From: Lutibacter sp.
GTDB taxonomy: Bacteria > Bacteroidota > Bacteroidia > Flavobacteriales > Flavobacteriaceae
Direction of reading: 5' to 3'
NCBI GenBank assembly: GCA_027449025.1
Contig: DAIDMK010000006.1
Span: forward strand, 27,950 to 91,949
DNA length: 64,000 nt
Positions 49,556-58,888 of the stretch are shown piece by piece. Made by a program: the position numbers and the translations under genes. The notes under the pieces were generated by a model. It was given only the letters and a program-made list of their open reading frames with translations. It was not told the origin of the DNA and did no database searches. Each line of letters starts with the position of its first letter. The stretch's first letter is position 1.

Positions 49556-50014
49556 TCAATCCCATAAAGATTTGGGAATTTCTCTTTTTATTTCACGGGC
49601 AAAATCTTCAATTTCTTGTTGTATCTCAACTTCACTAAGCTCTTTATTTTCAGAAACGGTATTTAAGCCTTTTGGCAAAATTTTTTCAGCGAGTTCATGC
49701 GCTTTTAATTCAATATATTTTTCAAGTGAACTATGATTTGAAACAAAACCATATACAAATTGCAGGTCTAATGCTTTTGCAACTTCCTTCATTGATTTTA
49801 TTGAAATGGAACCCGACAATTCTCTTTTTTCAACGTCTTTAACCCCTTGTGTCGAAATTTTTAATCGATGGCCAAGTTGTTGTAAGGTCATATTTAGGGC
49901 GGTTCTGATGGTATATACCCAACCCCGCTCAGGAACATCTATGTTTTTTATTTCATAAAATGGCTTAAGTTTACGATCCAGTTGTTCTATCACTATTTTT
50001 TTCTGATTGCGCAT
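49556..50014 (-). CDS. Mobile mystery protein A (HTH, XRE-type)
   Basis: RGWVYTIRTALNMTLQQLGHRLKISTQGVKDVEKRELSGSISIKSMKEVAKALDLQFVYGFV, EIPKSLWD* C-terminus. Confidence 0.85.
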   Translation of the reverse strand: MRNQKKIVIEQLDRKLKPFYEIKNIDVPERGWVYTIRTALNMTLQQLGHRLKISTQGVKDVEKRELSGSISIKSMKEVAKALDLQFVYGFVSNHSSLEKYIELKAHELAEKILPKGLNTVSENKELSEVEIQQEIEDFAREIKREIPKSLWD

Positions 50015-50050
50015 GCCCTCTTTATATTGTTTTATTAAAAATTAAGCTTC

Positions 50051-50902
50051 TTAATTTTGATGAATCACCCTTTGTGGAAATGGAATTTCAATTCCTTCCC
50101 TGTCAAATGCAATTTTTATTCTTTTGCGCAACTCACCTGTTATCTCCCATTGTTTAAGCGGCAAGGTTTCCCCTAAAATTTTTAGCATGATGGAGGAATC
50201 CGCAAAATTATTCACTCTTAAAAACTGGGGTGCTTTTATGATAGATTCTTTAAAATGGGTGTCTTGTGCCAATTCATTTCCCACTGCATTTACCACGCCA
50301 ATTACATGTTCCAGATTGGCATCATAAGCAATGCCAATATCCAGATTTACACGGGCAAAATCTTTGGCATAATTAGAGACCTCCTTAATTTCCCCATGTG
50401 GAATATGGTGAACGGTTCCGTCCATATCTCTTAAGGTTGTCATTCTCAAACTGATTTTTTCAACCACGCCTCCTAAATTTTCAAACTTTACGACATCGCC
50501 AATTCTGTATTGATTTTCTAGTATGATAAAAAGTCCGGAAATAATATCGCGAATAAGATATTGACCTCCAAAACCAAATGCCAATCCAACGATTCCTGCT
50601 GCGGCCAAAATAGGGCCTATCACAACGCCAAATTCCTGCATAACCATTAATATTAGCATGGAAAAAATAACAATTTTTGCGGAAATTGAAAAAATTTGAA
50701 TTAAGGTATCTTCCCTTTTCTTTTCTGCTTCTTTGGAAGAATGATTATTGGGAACAACCGCCAATCTAACAGTTTTATCTATTAATCTGGTGATAATTTT
50801 ATTTAGAAATAAAGCAACAACAATAATAACCATGATTCTCAATCCGCTAGATAAAAGCCAAGGAATCAAAAGTTCTGTCCATTCTACAAAGTATTCTTTC
50901 AT
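50051..50902 (-). CDS. MscS-type mechanosensitive ion channel
   Basis: GPILAAAGIVGLAFGFGGQYLIRDIISGLFIILENQYRIGDVVKFENLGGVVEKISLRMTTLRDMDGTVHHIPHG. Confidence 0.95.
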   Translation of the reverse strand: MKEYFVEWTELLIPWLLSSGLRIMVIIVVALFLNKIITRLIDKTVRLAVVPNNHSSKEAEKKREDTLIQIFSISAKIVIFSMLILMVMQEFGVVIGPILAAAGIVGLAFGFGGQYLIRDIISGLFIILENQYRIGDVVKFENLGGVVEKISLRMTTLRDMDGTVHHIPHGEIKEVSNYAKDFARVNLDIGIAYDANLEHVIGVVNAVGNELAQDTHFKESIIKAPQFLRVNNFADSSIMLKILGETLPLKQWEITGELRKRIKIAFDREGIEIPFPQRVIHQN

Positions 50903-50961
50903 TTTTTTCTATTTTTTTATTTGATGTATTTGATGATTTAATTTTAAAATCACTTCATTAT

Positions 50962-52173
50962 TTATGTGGTGTAAACAGAATTAAACAACACATAATCGGT
51001 TGTTAAATCTGTTCCCCAGCCTTTTGCTTTAGCTTTTCCATTGTGAAGATCCATCACAATTTTAAGATGCGATTCCCTCAATTGCTTTTTTATATAGTTG
51101 GGATCAAATTCCAAGGGTGTTCCTTTTTCCAACACCTTAATCGTTTTTTTATCAGAACCGATATAAAGATCAATTTTTTCATAATTAAAAGGAAGTCCAG
51201 CATTACCGGCTGCGCTAATAATTCTTCCCCAATTGGGATCGCGGCCAAACATGGCGGTTTTTACAAGGGCTGAATCGGAGATTTTCCGAATCATAATTCT
51301 GGCATATTCTTCCGTTGGCGCATTCATGATTTCATATTCGATAAACTTTGAGGCGCCTTCCCCATCAGAAACGATCAACTGGGCCAAATGCACCATCATT
51401 TCTTCCAAATGCTTTTTAAAAATGGCATAGCCTTTGTCCTTTTTAGATTTGATCATATCATTCTGAGCCAAACCATTGGCCAATACGATTACCATATCAT
51501 TGGTGGATGTATCGCCATCAACAGTAATCATATTGAACGATTTATCAACCGTTTCCTTTACCATTATTTTTAAAAGCTTAGGTTCTATGGCGATGTCAGT
51601 CACTATAAATGCCAGCATGGTAGCCATATTCGGATGAATCATTCCCGAACCTTTGGCAATTCCTCCCATATTAATTTCACGACCGTCAACTTCAAACTCC
51701 ACAAAACCTTCTTTTGCAAAGGTATCGGTCGTTAAAATAGCGTTTGCCGTAAATGATCCAGCATTGGATCTGTTGGTCAGATTTTTTGCATTTTCCCTGA
51801 TGCCGTTAACAATTTCCGTAGTTGGAAATTTAACACCAATAATACCTGTGGAAGCCACCAACACCAAGCTTTTGTCAATTTTTAATTCCTCGGCCAAGGA
51901 TTGCGTCATAGCTTCGGCTCCTTCCATCCCTTGTTTTCCTGTAGCTGCATTTGCATTTCCCGCATTAATTACAATGGCCTGTGCTTTGCCGTCGGCAATA
52001 TGTTTTTTTGATACGGTAACTGGCGCTGCAACCACTTGATTTTGCGTAAATACCGCTGCCGCACTTGCCGGCACTTTTGAGAAAATGATGGCCAAATCCC
52101 TTCTCATCGACTTAACGCCAGTATGTGCGCCCCAACAAGTTATTCCTCTTACGTTTGTTATATTTTTAATCAT
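50962..52173 (-). CDS. argJ: Bifunctional glutamate N-acetyltransferase / ornithine acetyltransferase ArgJ
   Basis: AIVINAGNANAATGKQG, GIAKGSGMIHPNMATMLAFIVTD autoprocessing site, MFGRDPNWGRI. Confidence 0.96.
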   Translation of the reverse strand: MIKNITNVRGITCWGAHTGVKSMRRDLAIIFSKVPASAAAVFTQNQVVAAPVTVSKKHIADGKAQAIVINAGNANAATGKQGMEGAEAMTQSLAEELKIDKSLVLVASTGIIGVKFPTTEIVNGIRENAKNLTNRSNAGSFTANAILTTDTFAKEGFVEFEVDGREINMGGIAKGSGMIHPNMATMLAFIVTDIAIEPKLLKIMVKETVDKSFNMITVDGDTSTNDMVIVLANGLAQNDMIKSKKDKGYAIFKKHLEEMMVHLAQLIVSDGEGASKFIEYEIMNAPTEEYARIMIRKISDSALVKTAMFGRDPNWGRIISAAGNAGLPFNYEKIDLYIGSDKKTIKVLEKGTPLEFDPNYIKKQLRESHLKIVMDLHNGKAKAKGWGTDLTTDYVLFNSVYTT

Positions 52174-52219
52174 TTTGATGCTTATTTATTATTGTTATTT
52201 TTTTTGCTGATGTAAAATA

Positions 52220-53257
52220 TTATGGATTTAACGGAATTAAATTTAGCCCGATTGTTTCTTCAAATCCAAACATAATATTCATATTTTGAACTGCCTGTCC
52301 GGCTGCACCTTTAATTAGGTTGTCAATCACACTAATAACAATCACCATATTGGTTCGCTTGTCATAGGTTACATATAAATCACAATAATTGCTTCCCCTC
52401 ACATCTTTAATGGCTGGTGTCTGTTCCCTTAACCTTACAAAAGGCGCATTTGCGTAAAAGGAAGCATAGCGTTCTTTTAGTTTCTCTTCATCTATTTTTT
52501 CTGTAGGCCGTGCATAAATAGTGGTTAAAATACCCCTATCTACAGGCAATAAATGCGGTGTAAATTGAATCAGTGTTTCTTTTCCCGAAACCTCATCTAA
52601 TATTCCCTGAATTTCAATGGTATGCCTATGATTTTTAAGTCCGTATGCCTTAAAATTGTCATTTACATTAGAATACATATTCACCGATTTCGCTTTTATT
52701 CCTGCCCCGGTAACACCCGTTTTTGAATCCACAATTATGCGTTCTGCTTTAATGAGGTTGGCTTTTAGCAAAGGTGCCAATCCTAAAATGGCCGTTGTAG
52801 GAAAACAACCTGGATTTGCAACTAAACTGGCTTCTTTAATTTTATCAAAATACAATTCCGGACTTCCGAAAACTGCTTTTTCTATTCCTTCCGGATAAAT
52901 ATGTTTTAGTTTATACCATTCTTCATAAACTTCCTTTGAATTCAAACGAAAATCACCTGAAAGATCGATAATTTTAAAAGATTTGTCTTTAAACCTTTTT
53001 ACAAAATCCATGGAAATACCATGTGGCAAAGCAAGAAAAACAAGATCGAGTTTGTAATCATCTATTTCATTTATCGACACCAATTTTTGATCAGCGATTC
53101 CCTGTAAAAAAGGATGCACATCAGAAAATAATTCTCCTGCCCTGCTTTCGGAAGTAATCATGGTGATTTCAATGCCTGGGTGATTGGTTAGAATACGCAC
53201 CAATTCTGATCCAGTATAACCCGTTGCGCCTATAATTCCTATTTTCTTTTTATCCAT
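52220..53257 (-). CDS. argC: N-acetyl-gamma-glutamyl-phosphate reductase
   Basis: IGIIGATGYTGSELVRIL, VANPGCFPTTAILGLAPL, HRHTIEIQ. Confidence 0.95.
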   Translation of the reverse strand: MDKKKIGIIGATGYTGSELVRILTNHPGIEITMITSESRAGELFSDVHPFLQGIADQKLVSINEIDDYKLDLVFLALPHGISMDFVKRFKDKSFKIIDLSGDFRLNSKEVYEEWYKLKHIYPEGIEKAVFGSPELYFDKIKEASLVANPGCFPTTAILGLAPLLKANLIKAERIIVDSKTGVTGAGIKAKSVNMYSNVNDNFKAYGLKNHRHTIEIQGILDEVSGKETLIQFTPHLLPVDRGILTTIYARPTEKIDEEKLKERYASFYANAPFVRLREQTPAIKDVRGSNYCDLYVTYDKRTNMVIVISVIDNLIKGAAGQAVQNMNIMFGFEETIGLNLIPLNP

Positions 53258-54446
53258 GATTTTTTATTTCTTTTAATGATTTTTCTAATACTTCCATGGC
53301 CTTCTCCAGATCTTCATAAGGGATGTTTAAAGGCGGCACCAAACGCAACACCTTATCGGCAGTGGCATTTGCCAACACGCCATTTTCAAGCATTTTCAGC
53401 ACCAAAGGCTTTGTTTCAAAATTAAATTCCACACCTATCATCAATCCTTTTCCTCGAATTTCTATGATGTCAGGATTTTTCATCGCTGCAATTTTCTCTT
53501 TTAACCAATTGCCCTTCTCCTCAGCCTGTTGCATCAAATTTTCAGATTCAATAACTTCTAAGGTTGCCAATGAAGCTGCACACACCAATGGATTTCCTCC
53601 AAAAGTTGTTCCGTGGTCGCCAAATTCGATCGCCGAACTCACTTTTTCGTTTGAAAGAATGGCACCAATTGGAACTCCACTTCCCAATGCTTTCGCCAAG
53701 GTCATAATATCCGGTTCTACCCCAAAATGTTCTTTGGCAAACATTTTTCCTGTTCGGCCAACACCACACTGAATCTCATCGAAAATCAATACAATATTTT
53801 GTTCATCGCAAAAATTTCTCAATGCTTTTAAGAAAGTTATATCCACAACATTTACACCGCCTTCTCCTTGGATAGGTTCTATAATGATGGCTGCGGTATT
53901 GTTGTCAGTTGCTTTTTTTACAGATTCCATGTCATTAAAAGGCACTTGGGAAAATCCCTCGGGAATCGGCTCAAATCCTTTTTGATAGGCTTTTTTACCT
54001 GAGGCAATTGTTGCCAATGTGCGTCCGTGAAACGAGTTTTCAAAAGAAATAATATTGCCACCGCGCCCAATACTATGGGCATATTTACGTGCAATTTTAA
54101 TGGCGCCCTCAACAGATTCTGCCCCACTATTCGCAAAAAACACCCGATCTAAGCCTGATAATTCCACCAATTTTTTAGAAAGCATCACCTGTGGTTCACT
54201 CAAGTAAAAGTTTGAAATATGAATTAATTTGGCTGCCTGATCCTGAATTGCTTTCACCACTTTTGGGTGACAATGGCCAAGGCTGTTCACAGCGATCCCG
54301 CCCAGCATATCAATATATTCATTGCCTTCCACATCCCAAATACGCGAACCTTTCCCGTGGTCAAATGTTAATGGGTAGCGTTTAAAAGTTTGTAAATAAT
54401 ACTTTTTATCGAGTTCATCGTATGTTTTATTATCTTTTTGTGTCAT
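53250..54446 (-). CDS. argD: Acetylornithine aminotransferase family
   Basis: EYIDMLGGIAVNSLGHCHPKVVKAIQDQ, FANSGAESVEGAIKIAR, IFDEIQCGVGRTGKMFA. Confidence 0.93.
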   Translation of the reverse strand: MTQKDNKTYDELDKKYYLQTFKRYPLTFDHGKGSRIWDVEGNEYIDMLGGIAVNSLGHCHPKVVKAIQDQAAKLIHISNFYLSEPQVMLSKKLVELSGLDRVFFANSGAESVEGAIKIARKYAHSIGRGGNIISFENSFHGRTLATIASGKKAYQKGFEPIPEGFSQVPFNDMESVKKATDNNTAAIIIEPIQGEGGVNVVDITFLKALRNFCDEQNIVLIFDEIQCGVGRTGKMFAKEHFGVEPDIMTLAKALGSGVPIGAILSNEKVSSAIEFGDHGTTFGGNPLVCAASLATLEVIESENLMQQAEEKGNWLKEKIAAMKNPDIIEIRGKGLMIGVEFNFETKPLVLKMLENGVLANATADKVLRLVPPLNIPYEDLEKAMEVLEKSLKEIKNHG

Positions 54447-54462
54447 GGTCTATTTCTTTAAT

Positions 54463-55287
54463 TTATGCGGTGATGATGGTTCCAAATTTTTTATTTTGAA
54501 AAAGAGCTGAAATTTGCTCTGGTACAGTTCCATTGATAATTCTTGCCAGTTTAGCTCCTTTTTCTAAGGCAATTTCACAAGAATCTATTTTAGGGATCAT
54601 TCCGCCCTGAATACATTTTATTTCTTTTAGGTGATTTATTTCTGATACTTTAAGTTCATAAATCATGGAAGCAGGATTGTTTTTATCAAGCCTTAATCCA
54701 TCAACATCTGTTAAAATAATAAATTGTTCTGCAGAAAGTGCACCAGCGATATGGCCTGCAAATAAATCCCCGTTAATATTGTAATCGTTGCCATTTTTAT
54801 CAGATGCAATGCAAGTGATTACCGGAATAAAATCATTTTCCAATAACAATTCAATTAAGGAAGTGTCAACGCTTGCTACATCGCCAACTTGTCCTAAATC
54901 CACCATTTCTGTTTTTCCGTTTTTTGTATGTGGATGCAAACGTTTTTTGGCAATTACTGTTTGTCCGTCCTTGCCTGATAATCCAACTGCTTTATATCCC
55001 ATCTCACTAATTGTGGAAATTAAACTGCCATTTACTTTTCCTTTTAGTGCCATTTCTACATATTCCATGGCTTCTGGGCTTGTTTTTCGTTGCCCATCAA
55101 TAAACTCAGAATCTATATTCACTTCTTCCAAAGTTTGCTTGATAAAAGGACCGCCTCCATGAACAATGACCACTTGGTATCCCTTTTCTTTTAAATCGCA
55201 GATATTTTTTAGCACTTGTTTTTTAAGTGGCTGATTGGTCATGGCATTTCCTCCATATTTAAATAAGATTAGGTGTTTTTTTGTCAT
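54463..55287 (-). CDS. argB: Acetylglutamate kinase
   Basis: LFKYGGNAM, VIVHGGGPFIKQTLEEVNI, YNINGDLFAGHIAGAL, ILTDVDGLRLD. Confidence 0.95.
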   Translation of the reverse strand: MTKKHLILFKYGGNAMTNQPLKKQVLKNICDLKEKGYQVVIVHGGGPFIKQTLEEVNIDSEFIDGQRKTSPEAMEYVEMALKGKVNGSLISTISEMGYKAVGLSGKDGQTVIAKKRLHPHTKNGKTEMVDLGQVGDVASVDTSLIELLLENDFIPVITCIASDKNGNDYNINGDLFAGHIAGALSAEQFIILTDVDGLRLDKNNPASMIYELKVSEINHLKEIKCIQGGMIPKIDSCEIALEKGAKLARIINGTVPEQISALFQNKKFGTIITA

Positions 55288-55468
55288 TATATTTTTATTT
55301 ATAATTTATAGAACATACCCATAAAAATTTATTTAGGAGCAGTAATAGGCATTGGATTGCAATTTTTGATTTTTTTGTAAACCTTAAAAGTCTTGAAAGA
55401 TTTGGATTTGCAACCTCGATATGAAATCAGGATTATAACTGATTGTGAATGATTATGAGTGATTTGAT

Positions 55469-55567
55469 CTGTTTAAACTATATTTTTTAGCGGTAACAGA
55501 TGCTGCCTTCCTACCGACGGATACGGCATTAATCATCCGTTGTGTCAAAATTTGTAACACTCGTTTC
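55469..55567 (-). promoter_or_regulatory. Repeated 5' leader element, copy B (no adjacent ATG)
   Basis: GAAACGAGTGTTACAAATTTTGACACAACGGATGATTAATGCCG...CTGTTACCGCTAAAAAATATAGTTTAAACAG then ATC; homologous to 3886-3972 and 61568-61672. Confidence 0.7.
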
Positions 55568-55705
55568 AAATAATATTGTGACAAATTTAAGGCTATTACT
55601 TTAATTTACCAAACAAATATTAAAGTTATAGCTTTAAAAAGAATTATCATTTTTGATAAATTATGAAGTCCTGAAGCTGTCAAAAGAAAAAATAGCACAA
55701 AAAAA

Positions 55706-55726
55706 AGCCTATCAGAATGATAGGCT
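55706..55726 (-). terminator. Intrinsic terminator downstream of cspA
   Basis: AGCCTATCA-gaa-TGATAGGCT, T-run on minus strand. Confidence 0.8.
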
Positions 55727-55752
55727 CTACTTTGTAAAAAGGTAAGTATATA

Positions 55753-55944
55753 TTAAATAACTTTTACATTCACTGCGTTTAATCCTTTTTTACCTTCCTG
55801 TAAATCGAATTCAACTTCGTCACCTTCGCGTACTTCGTCGATTAATCCAGAAATGTGTACAAAATGTTCTTTGTTTGAACCTTCTTCTTTTATGAATCCA
55901 AACCCTTTAGCCTCATTGAAGAATTTTACTGTCCCTTTACTCAT
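55753..55944 (-). CDS. cspA: Cold-shock protein
   Basis: MSKGTVKFFNEAKGFGFIKEEGSNKEHFVHISGL. Confidence 0.96.
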   Translation of the reverse strand: MSKGTVKFFNEAKGFGFIKEEGSNKEHFVHISGLIDEVREGDEVEFDLQEGKKGLNAVNVKVI

Positions 55945-55974
55945 CTTTAAAAATTTTTAAAATAATATTAGCCA

Positions 55975-55982
55975 CAAATGTA
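55975..55982 (-). promoter_or_regulatory. Candidate -7 element (TACATTTG) for cspA
   Basis: Reverse complement of CAAATGTA; exact TAnnTTTG about 30 nt before ATG. Confidence 0.45.
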
Positions 55983-56249
55983 ACAATTAAATTTTATAAA
56001 TCATATATTTTAAAAAAATAATTTTCCCCTTGTAAAGAGCAGCAAATTAATGTATTATAAACAATTATGTTCTTTTTTAAAGGCTATTATCTTGGCATAA
56101 TCTGCCAAAAATATGATTGCAACTTCCGCTATTATTTTTTGGATTGGATCTTAGAAATCTGTTTAAAAAAAGAAAATTTCCGTCATTATAATGATATTCT
56201 GAAATAACCCTGCCTACAAGATAGGTAAGTTTATTTTTGACAGCCAATT

Positions 56250-57086
56250 TTATTTTTCTACAGGAAATTTTTCCAATTGCCCCCATTCTGCCCAAGAACC
56301 ATCATATAAAACCTTCTTATTTTCAGAAACCAAATCACTTGCCAATAAAATAATACAAGCCGAAATTCCGGAGCCGCAGGTAAAAGCCAGAGATCGATTT
56401 TCAATATCAAAATTTTCAAAAATTTCCCTTAGCTCCTTGACGGGTTTCATTTTTCCTTTATCCAATACTTTTTCAAAAGGAAGGTTTACGGAATTTGGAA
56501 TGTGTCCACTTGCCATATTTTCTCTTGGTTCAGGGATAAGACCGTCAAATCTTTCTTGGGAGCGCGCATCAAGCACCAACATTCTTTTTGAGTCAATATT
56601 TTCTAATAAGGTATTGGCTGCAACTACCAAACCCGATTGGTATTTAGCTGTGAAATTTCCTAAATAAGATGCTTTTTTATCGAATGGTTCTGTTGGGTAG
56701 TATTCCATTTTCCAAGCTGCTAATCCGCCATCTAAAACAGCAATTTCTGCATGTCCCATTACCTTGAATAGCCACCAAACTCTCGGACTTGTATAGATTC
56801 CCAAGTTATCATAAACAACAATCAAGCTGTTATTATTAATCCCTAATTTTCGGCATGAAGCTTCAAAAATCCTTTCGCTGGGAATCATATTTGGAATTGG
56901 ATTTTCCTTATCCAAAAACACCATTTCCAAATCAAAATAACGTGCGCCTTTAATTTGGATATTTGTAAATTCGGGGACTAGATTTGATTTATTTTCTCTC
57001 GGACTGGCGTCTAAAATTACCAAGTTTGGGTTGTCCAGATTTTCAAAAAGCCAGGTTGCGGTAACGACCGAATTTAAATTCATCAA
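56250..57086 (-). CDS. Sulfurtransferase (thiosulfate/3-mercaptopyruvate type, two rhodanese domains)
   Basis: VILDASPRENKS, DGGLAAWKMEYYPTE, VLDARSQERFDG, FTCGSGISACIILLA. Confidence 0.92.
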   Translation of the reverse strand: MMNLNSVVTATWLFENLDNPNLVILDASPRENKSNLVPEFTNIQIKGARYFDLEMVFLDKENPIPNMIPSERIFEASCRKLGINNNSLIVVYDNLGIYTSPRVWWLFKVMGHAEIAVLDGGLAAWKMEYYPTEPFDKKASYLGNFTAKYQSGLVVAANTLLENIDSKRMLVLDARSQERFDGLIPEPRENMASGHIPNSVNLPFEKVLDKGKMKPVKELREIFENFDIENRSLAFTCGSGISACIILLASDLVSENKKVLYDGSWAEWGQLEKFPVEK

Positions 57087-57107
57087 AATTTTAAATTAAA
57101 CGGCTGA

Positions 57108-57734
57108 TTAATGAAGGCGGTAAATTTCCCTGATATCTTCCAGTATTTTTTCAAAATCAATTTTTAAATCGATTAATTCCCCTGAATGAATATCAAAAAC
57201 CCAACCATGAACTGTGATGCATTTTTCGAGCAACGCTTTTTGCACATCAGCTGTTTTTAGCACATTTACACATTGTTCTTGTACATTTAATTCAACAAGC
57301 CTATTGTATTTTTCATCTTTACAAACAATGATATCGAGTTCGCTTTTGTGCAATCTGTAAACATCTCGTATATTCCGTAACCAAGGATTTAAAATTCCCA
57401 AATCTTCCGATTGCATAGCCGCTTTTACGCCACCGCAATAATAATGACCACAAATCACCACATGTTTAACCTTTAAATGAGAAACCGCATAATTGATGAC
57501 CGACATCACATTCAAGTCGGTATTTGGAACCATATTGGCAATATTTCTATGTACAAATACTTCGCCAGGCTGCACGCCCATCAGTTCTTCCGCAGAAACA
57601 CGGCTGTCTGAACAACCTATATATAAAATTTCTGGATTTTGACCGGATGACAAATTTTTAAAATAATTTTCGTCAATATGAAGCCTGTCTTTAATCCATT
57701 TTTTATTGTTGCTAAAAATTTCTTCAATGTTCAA
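57108..57734 (-). CDS. can: Beta-carbonic anhydrase
   Basis: LYIGCSDSRVSAEELMGVQPGEVFVHRNIANMV, VICGHYYCGGVKAAM. Confidence 0.95.
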   Translation of the reverse strand: MNIEEIFSNNKKWIKDRLHIDENYFKNLSSGQNPEILYIGCSDSRVSAEELMGVQPGEVFVHRNIANMVPNTDLNVMSVINYAVSHLKVKHVVICGHYYCGGVKAAMQSEDLGILNPWLRNIRDVYRLHKSELDIIVCKDEKYNRLVELNVQEQCVNVLKTADVQKALLEKCITVHGWVFDIHSGELIDLKIDFEKILEDIREIYRLH

Positions 57735-57751
57735 TTTTCTGTCTTTTTAAA

Positions 57752-58435
57752 TTATTCCTTAATTTTCTTTACCATTATAGGTTCCCCATTTTCAAAATAT
57801 TCCCAATTTCCAATCTTTAGGTCATTTTCATAGTATCCTTTACGAAGCAGTTTTCCATCCACATCATAATATTTTGCGAGTCCGTGTAATTTACCGTTTT
57901 CATAGTGTAAATCGTCCAGTAAAATTCCTTCGGAAGAATATCGAAGCACATTTCCGTGCAATTCTCCATTTTTATAGGTTAAAACTTCTGTTATTTTTCC
58001 TGAAGCAAAATAAGTTGTGGAAATGCCGTTCAGCAGCCCGTTTTCATAATTTTCTTCAGAAACAATCGATTTTCCGTCGGTGTTATAATACAGCCATTTA
58101 CCAATCCTATTTATACCGTTCATACTTCCTTCACTTTGCAGTTTTCCATCATCATAAAAATAAGTTACTTGCGCAATACCACCTGCGGCTAAATAGGTTT
58201 TAACAATTATTGGCTGTTCGGGATTTAGTTCTCCATAATAGTTAAAAACGCCTATTTCCTTATCTGCCTCAAACCGACCTTCATAGCGAATGTTTTGATT
58301 GTCATAATATTTTTTCCAAACGCCTGTGCGCTTTCCCTTTGAATCGAGCTGATTTATTTTTTCCTGTGCAAATGCCGTTCCTGACACTATTAATATCAGA
58401 AAAATCAACAGGCAGTTGCAATATGAGTTTTTCAT
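57752..58435 (-). CDS. MORN/YwqK-type repeat protein
   Basis: Repeated YYxxGK-L-xxGxYxNGxxxGxW units. Confidence 0.85.
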   Translation of the reverse strand: MKNSYCNCLLIFLILIVSGTAFAQEKINQLDSKGKRTGVWKKYYDNQNIRYEGRFEADKEIGVFNYYGELNPEQPIIVKTYLAAGGIAQVTYFYDDGKLQSEGSMNGINRIGKWLYYNTDGKSIVSEENYENGLLNGISTTYFASGKITEVLTYKNGELHGNVLRYSSEGILLDDLHYENGKLHGLAKYYDVDGKLLRKGYYENDLKIGNWEYFENGEPIMVKKIKE

Positions 58436-58447
58436 GATTGTTTGTAT

Positions 58448-58885
58448 TTATTCAACTATTATGGTTTTTACCCAATCATACAATATTTGGTATTGATTCT
58501 CTGTCATTTTTGCATCCTTATGAATCAATAAATAACTTTTCAAGGGCATTTCCCGTTCATTTAACGCCTCTTTTAAATCTTTTATAAGATGTTTTTTCTG
58601 GTCGTTATTATAAGATGTCCATTCAGAAAAGTTCAAATGCTCTTTTCCGTCATTTACATGTTGTGCTAAAAACCATGATGCAGGCGCAATTTTATTATAC
58701 CATGGGTATATGGTAGAATTAGAATGACAATCGGCACATGAGGTCTGAATAATTTTATTGACTTCAACAGGAATTTCCATCACTGTGGAAATTGCATTTG
58801 TTTCATTTTTAGAATTATTTTTTTCAGGTCGTATAAATTGAATTAAAATGAAAACTGCAAATATTCCTAAAAGTACTTTTTTCAT
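58448..58885 (-). CDS. Heme-binding domain (haem_bd) protein
   Basis: IQTSCADCHSNSTIYPWYNKIAPASWFLAQHVNDGKEHLNFSEW. Confidence 0.88.
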   Translation of the reverse strand: MKKVLLGIFAVFILIQFIRPEKNNSKNETNAISTVMEIPVEVNKIIQTSCADCHSNSTIYPWYNKIAPASWFLAQHVNDGKEHLNFSEWTSYNNDQKKHLIKDLKEALNEREMPLKSYLLIHKDAKMTENQYQILYDWVKTIIVE

Positions 58886-58888
58886 AGA

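Noticed and set aside
51653-52039. 128-aa plus-strand ORF
   Set aside because: Antisense to argJ; shadow ORF
53323-53772. 149-aa plus-strand ORF
   Set aside because: Antisense to argD; no signal or known motif
54026-54040. GAAACGAG match as a possible fourth leader-element copy
   Set aside because: Lies inside argD coding sequence and lacks the other conserved blocks
54788-55162. 124-aa plus-strand ORF
   Set aside because: Antisense to argB; shadow ORF
56077-56295. 72-aa minus-strand ORF overlapping the end of the sulfurtransferase gene
   Set aside because: First part is out-of-frame sulfurtransferase sequence; the remaining intergenic part has a fairly protein-like composition but no recognisable family, so not called
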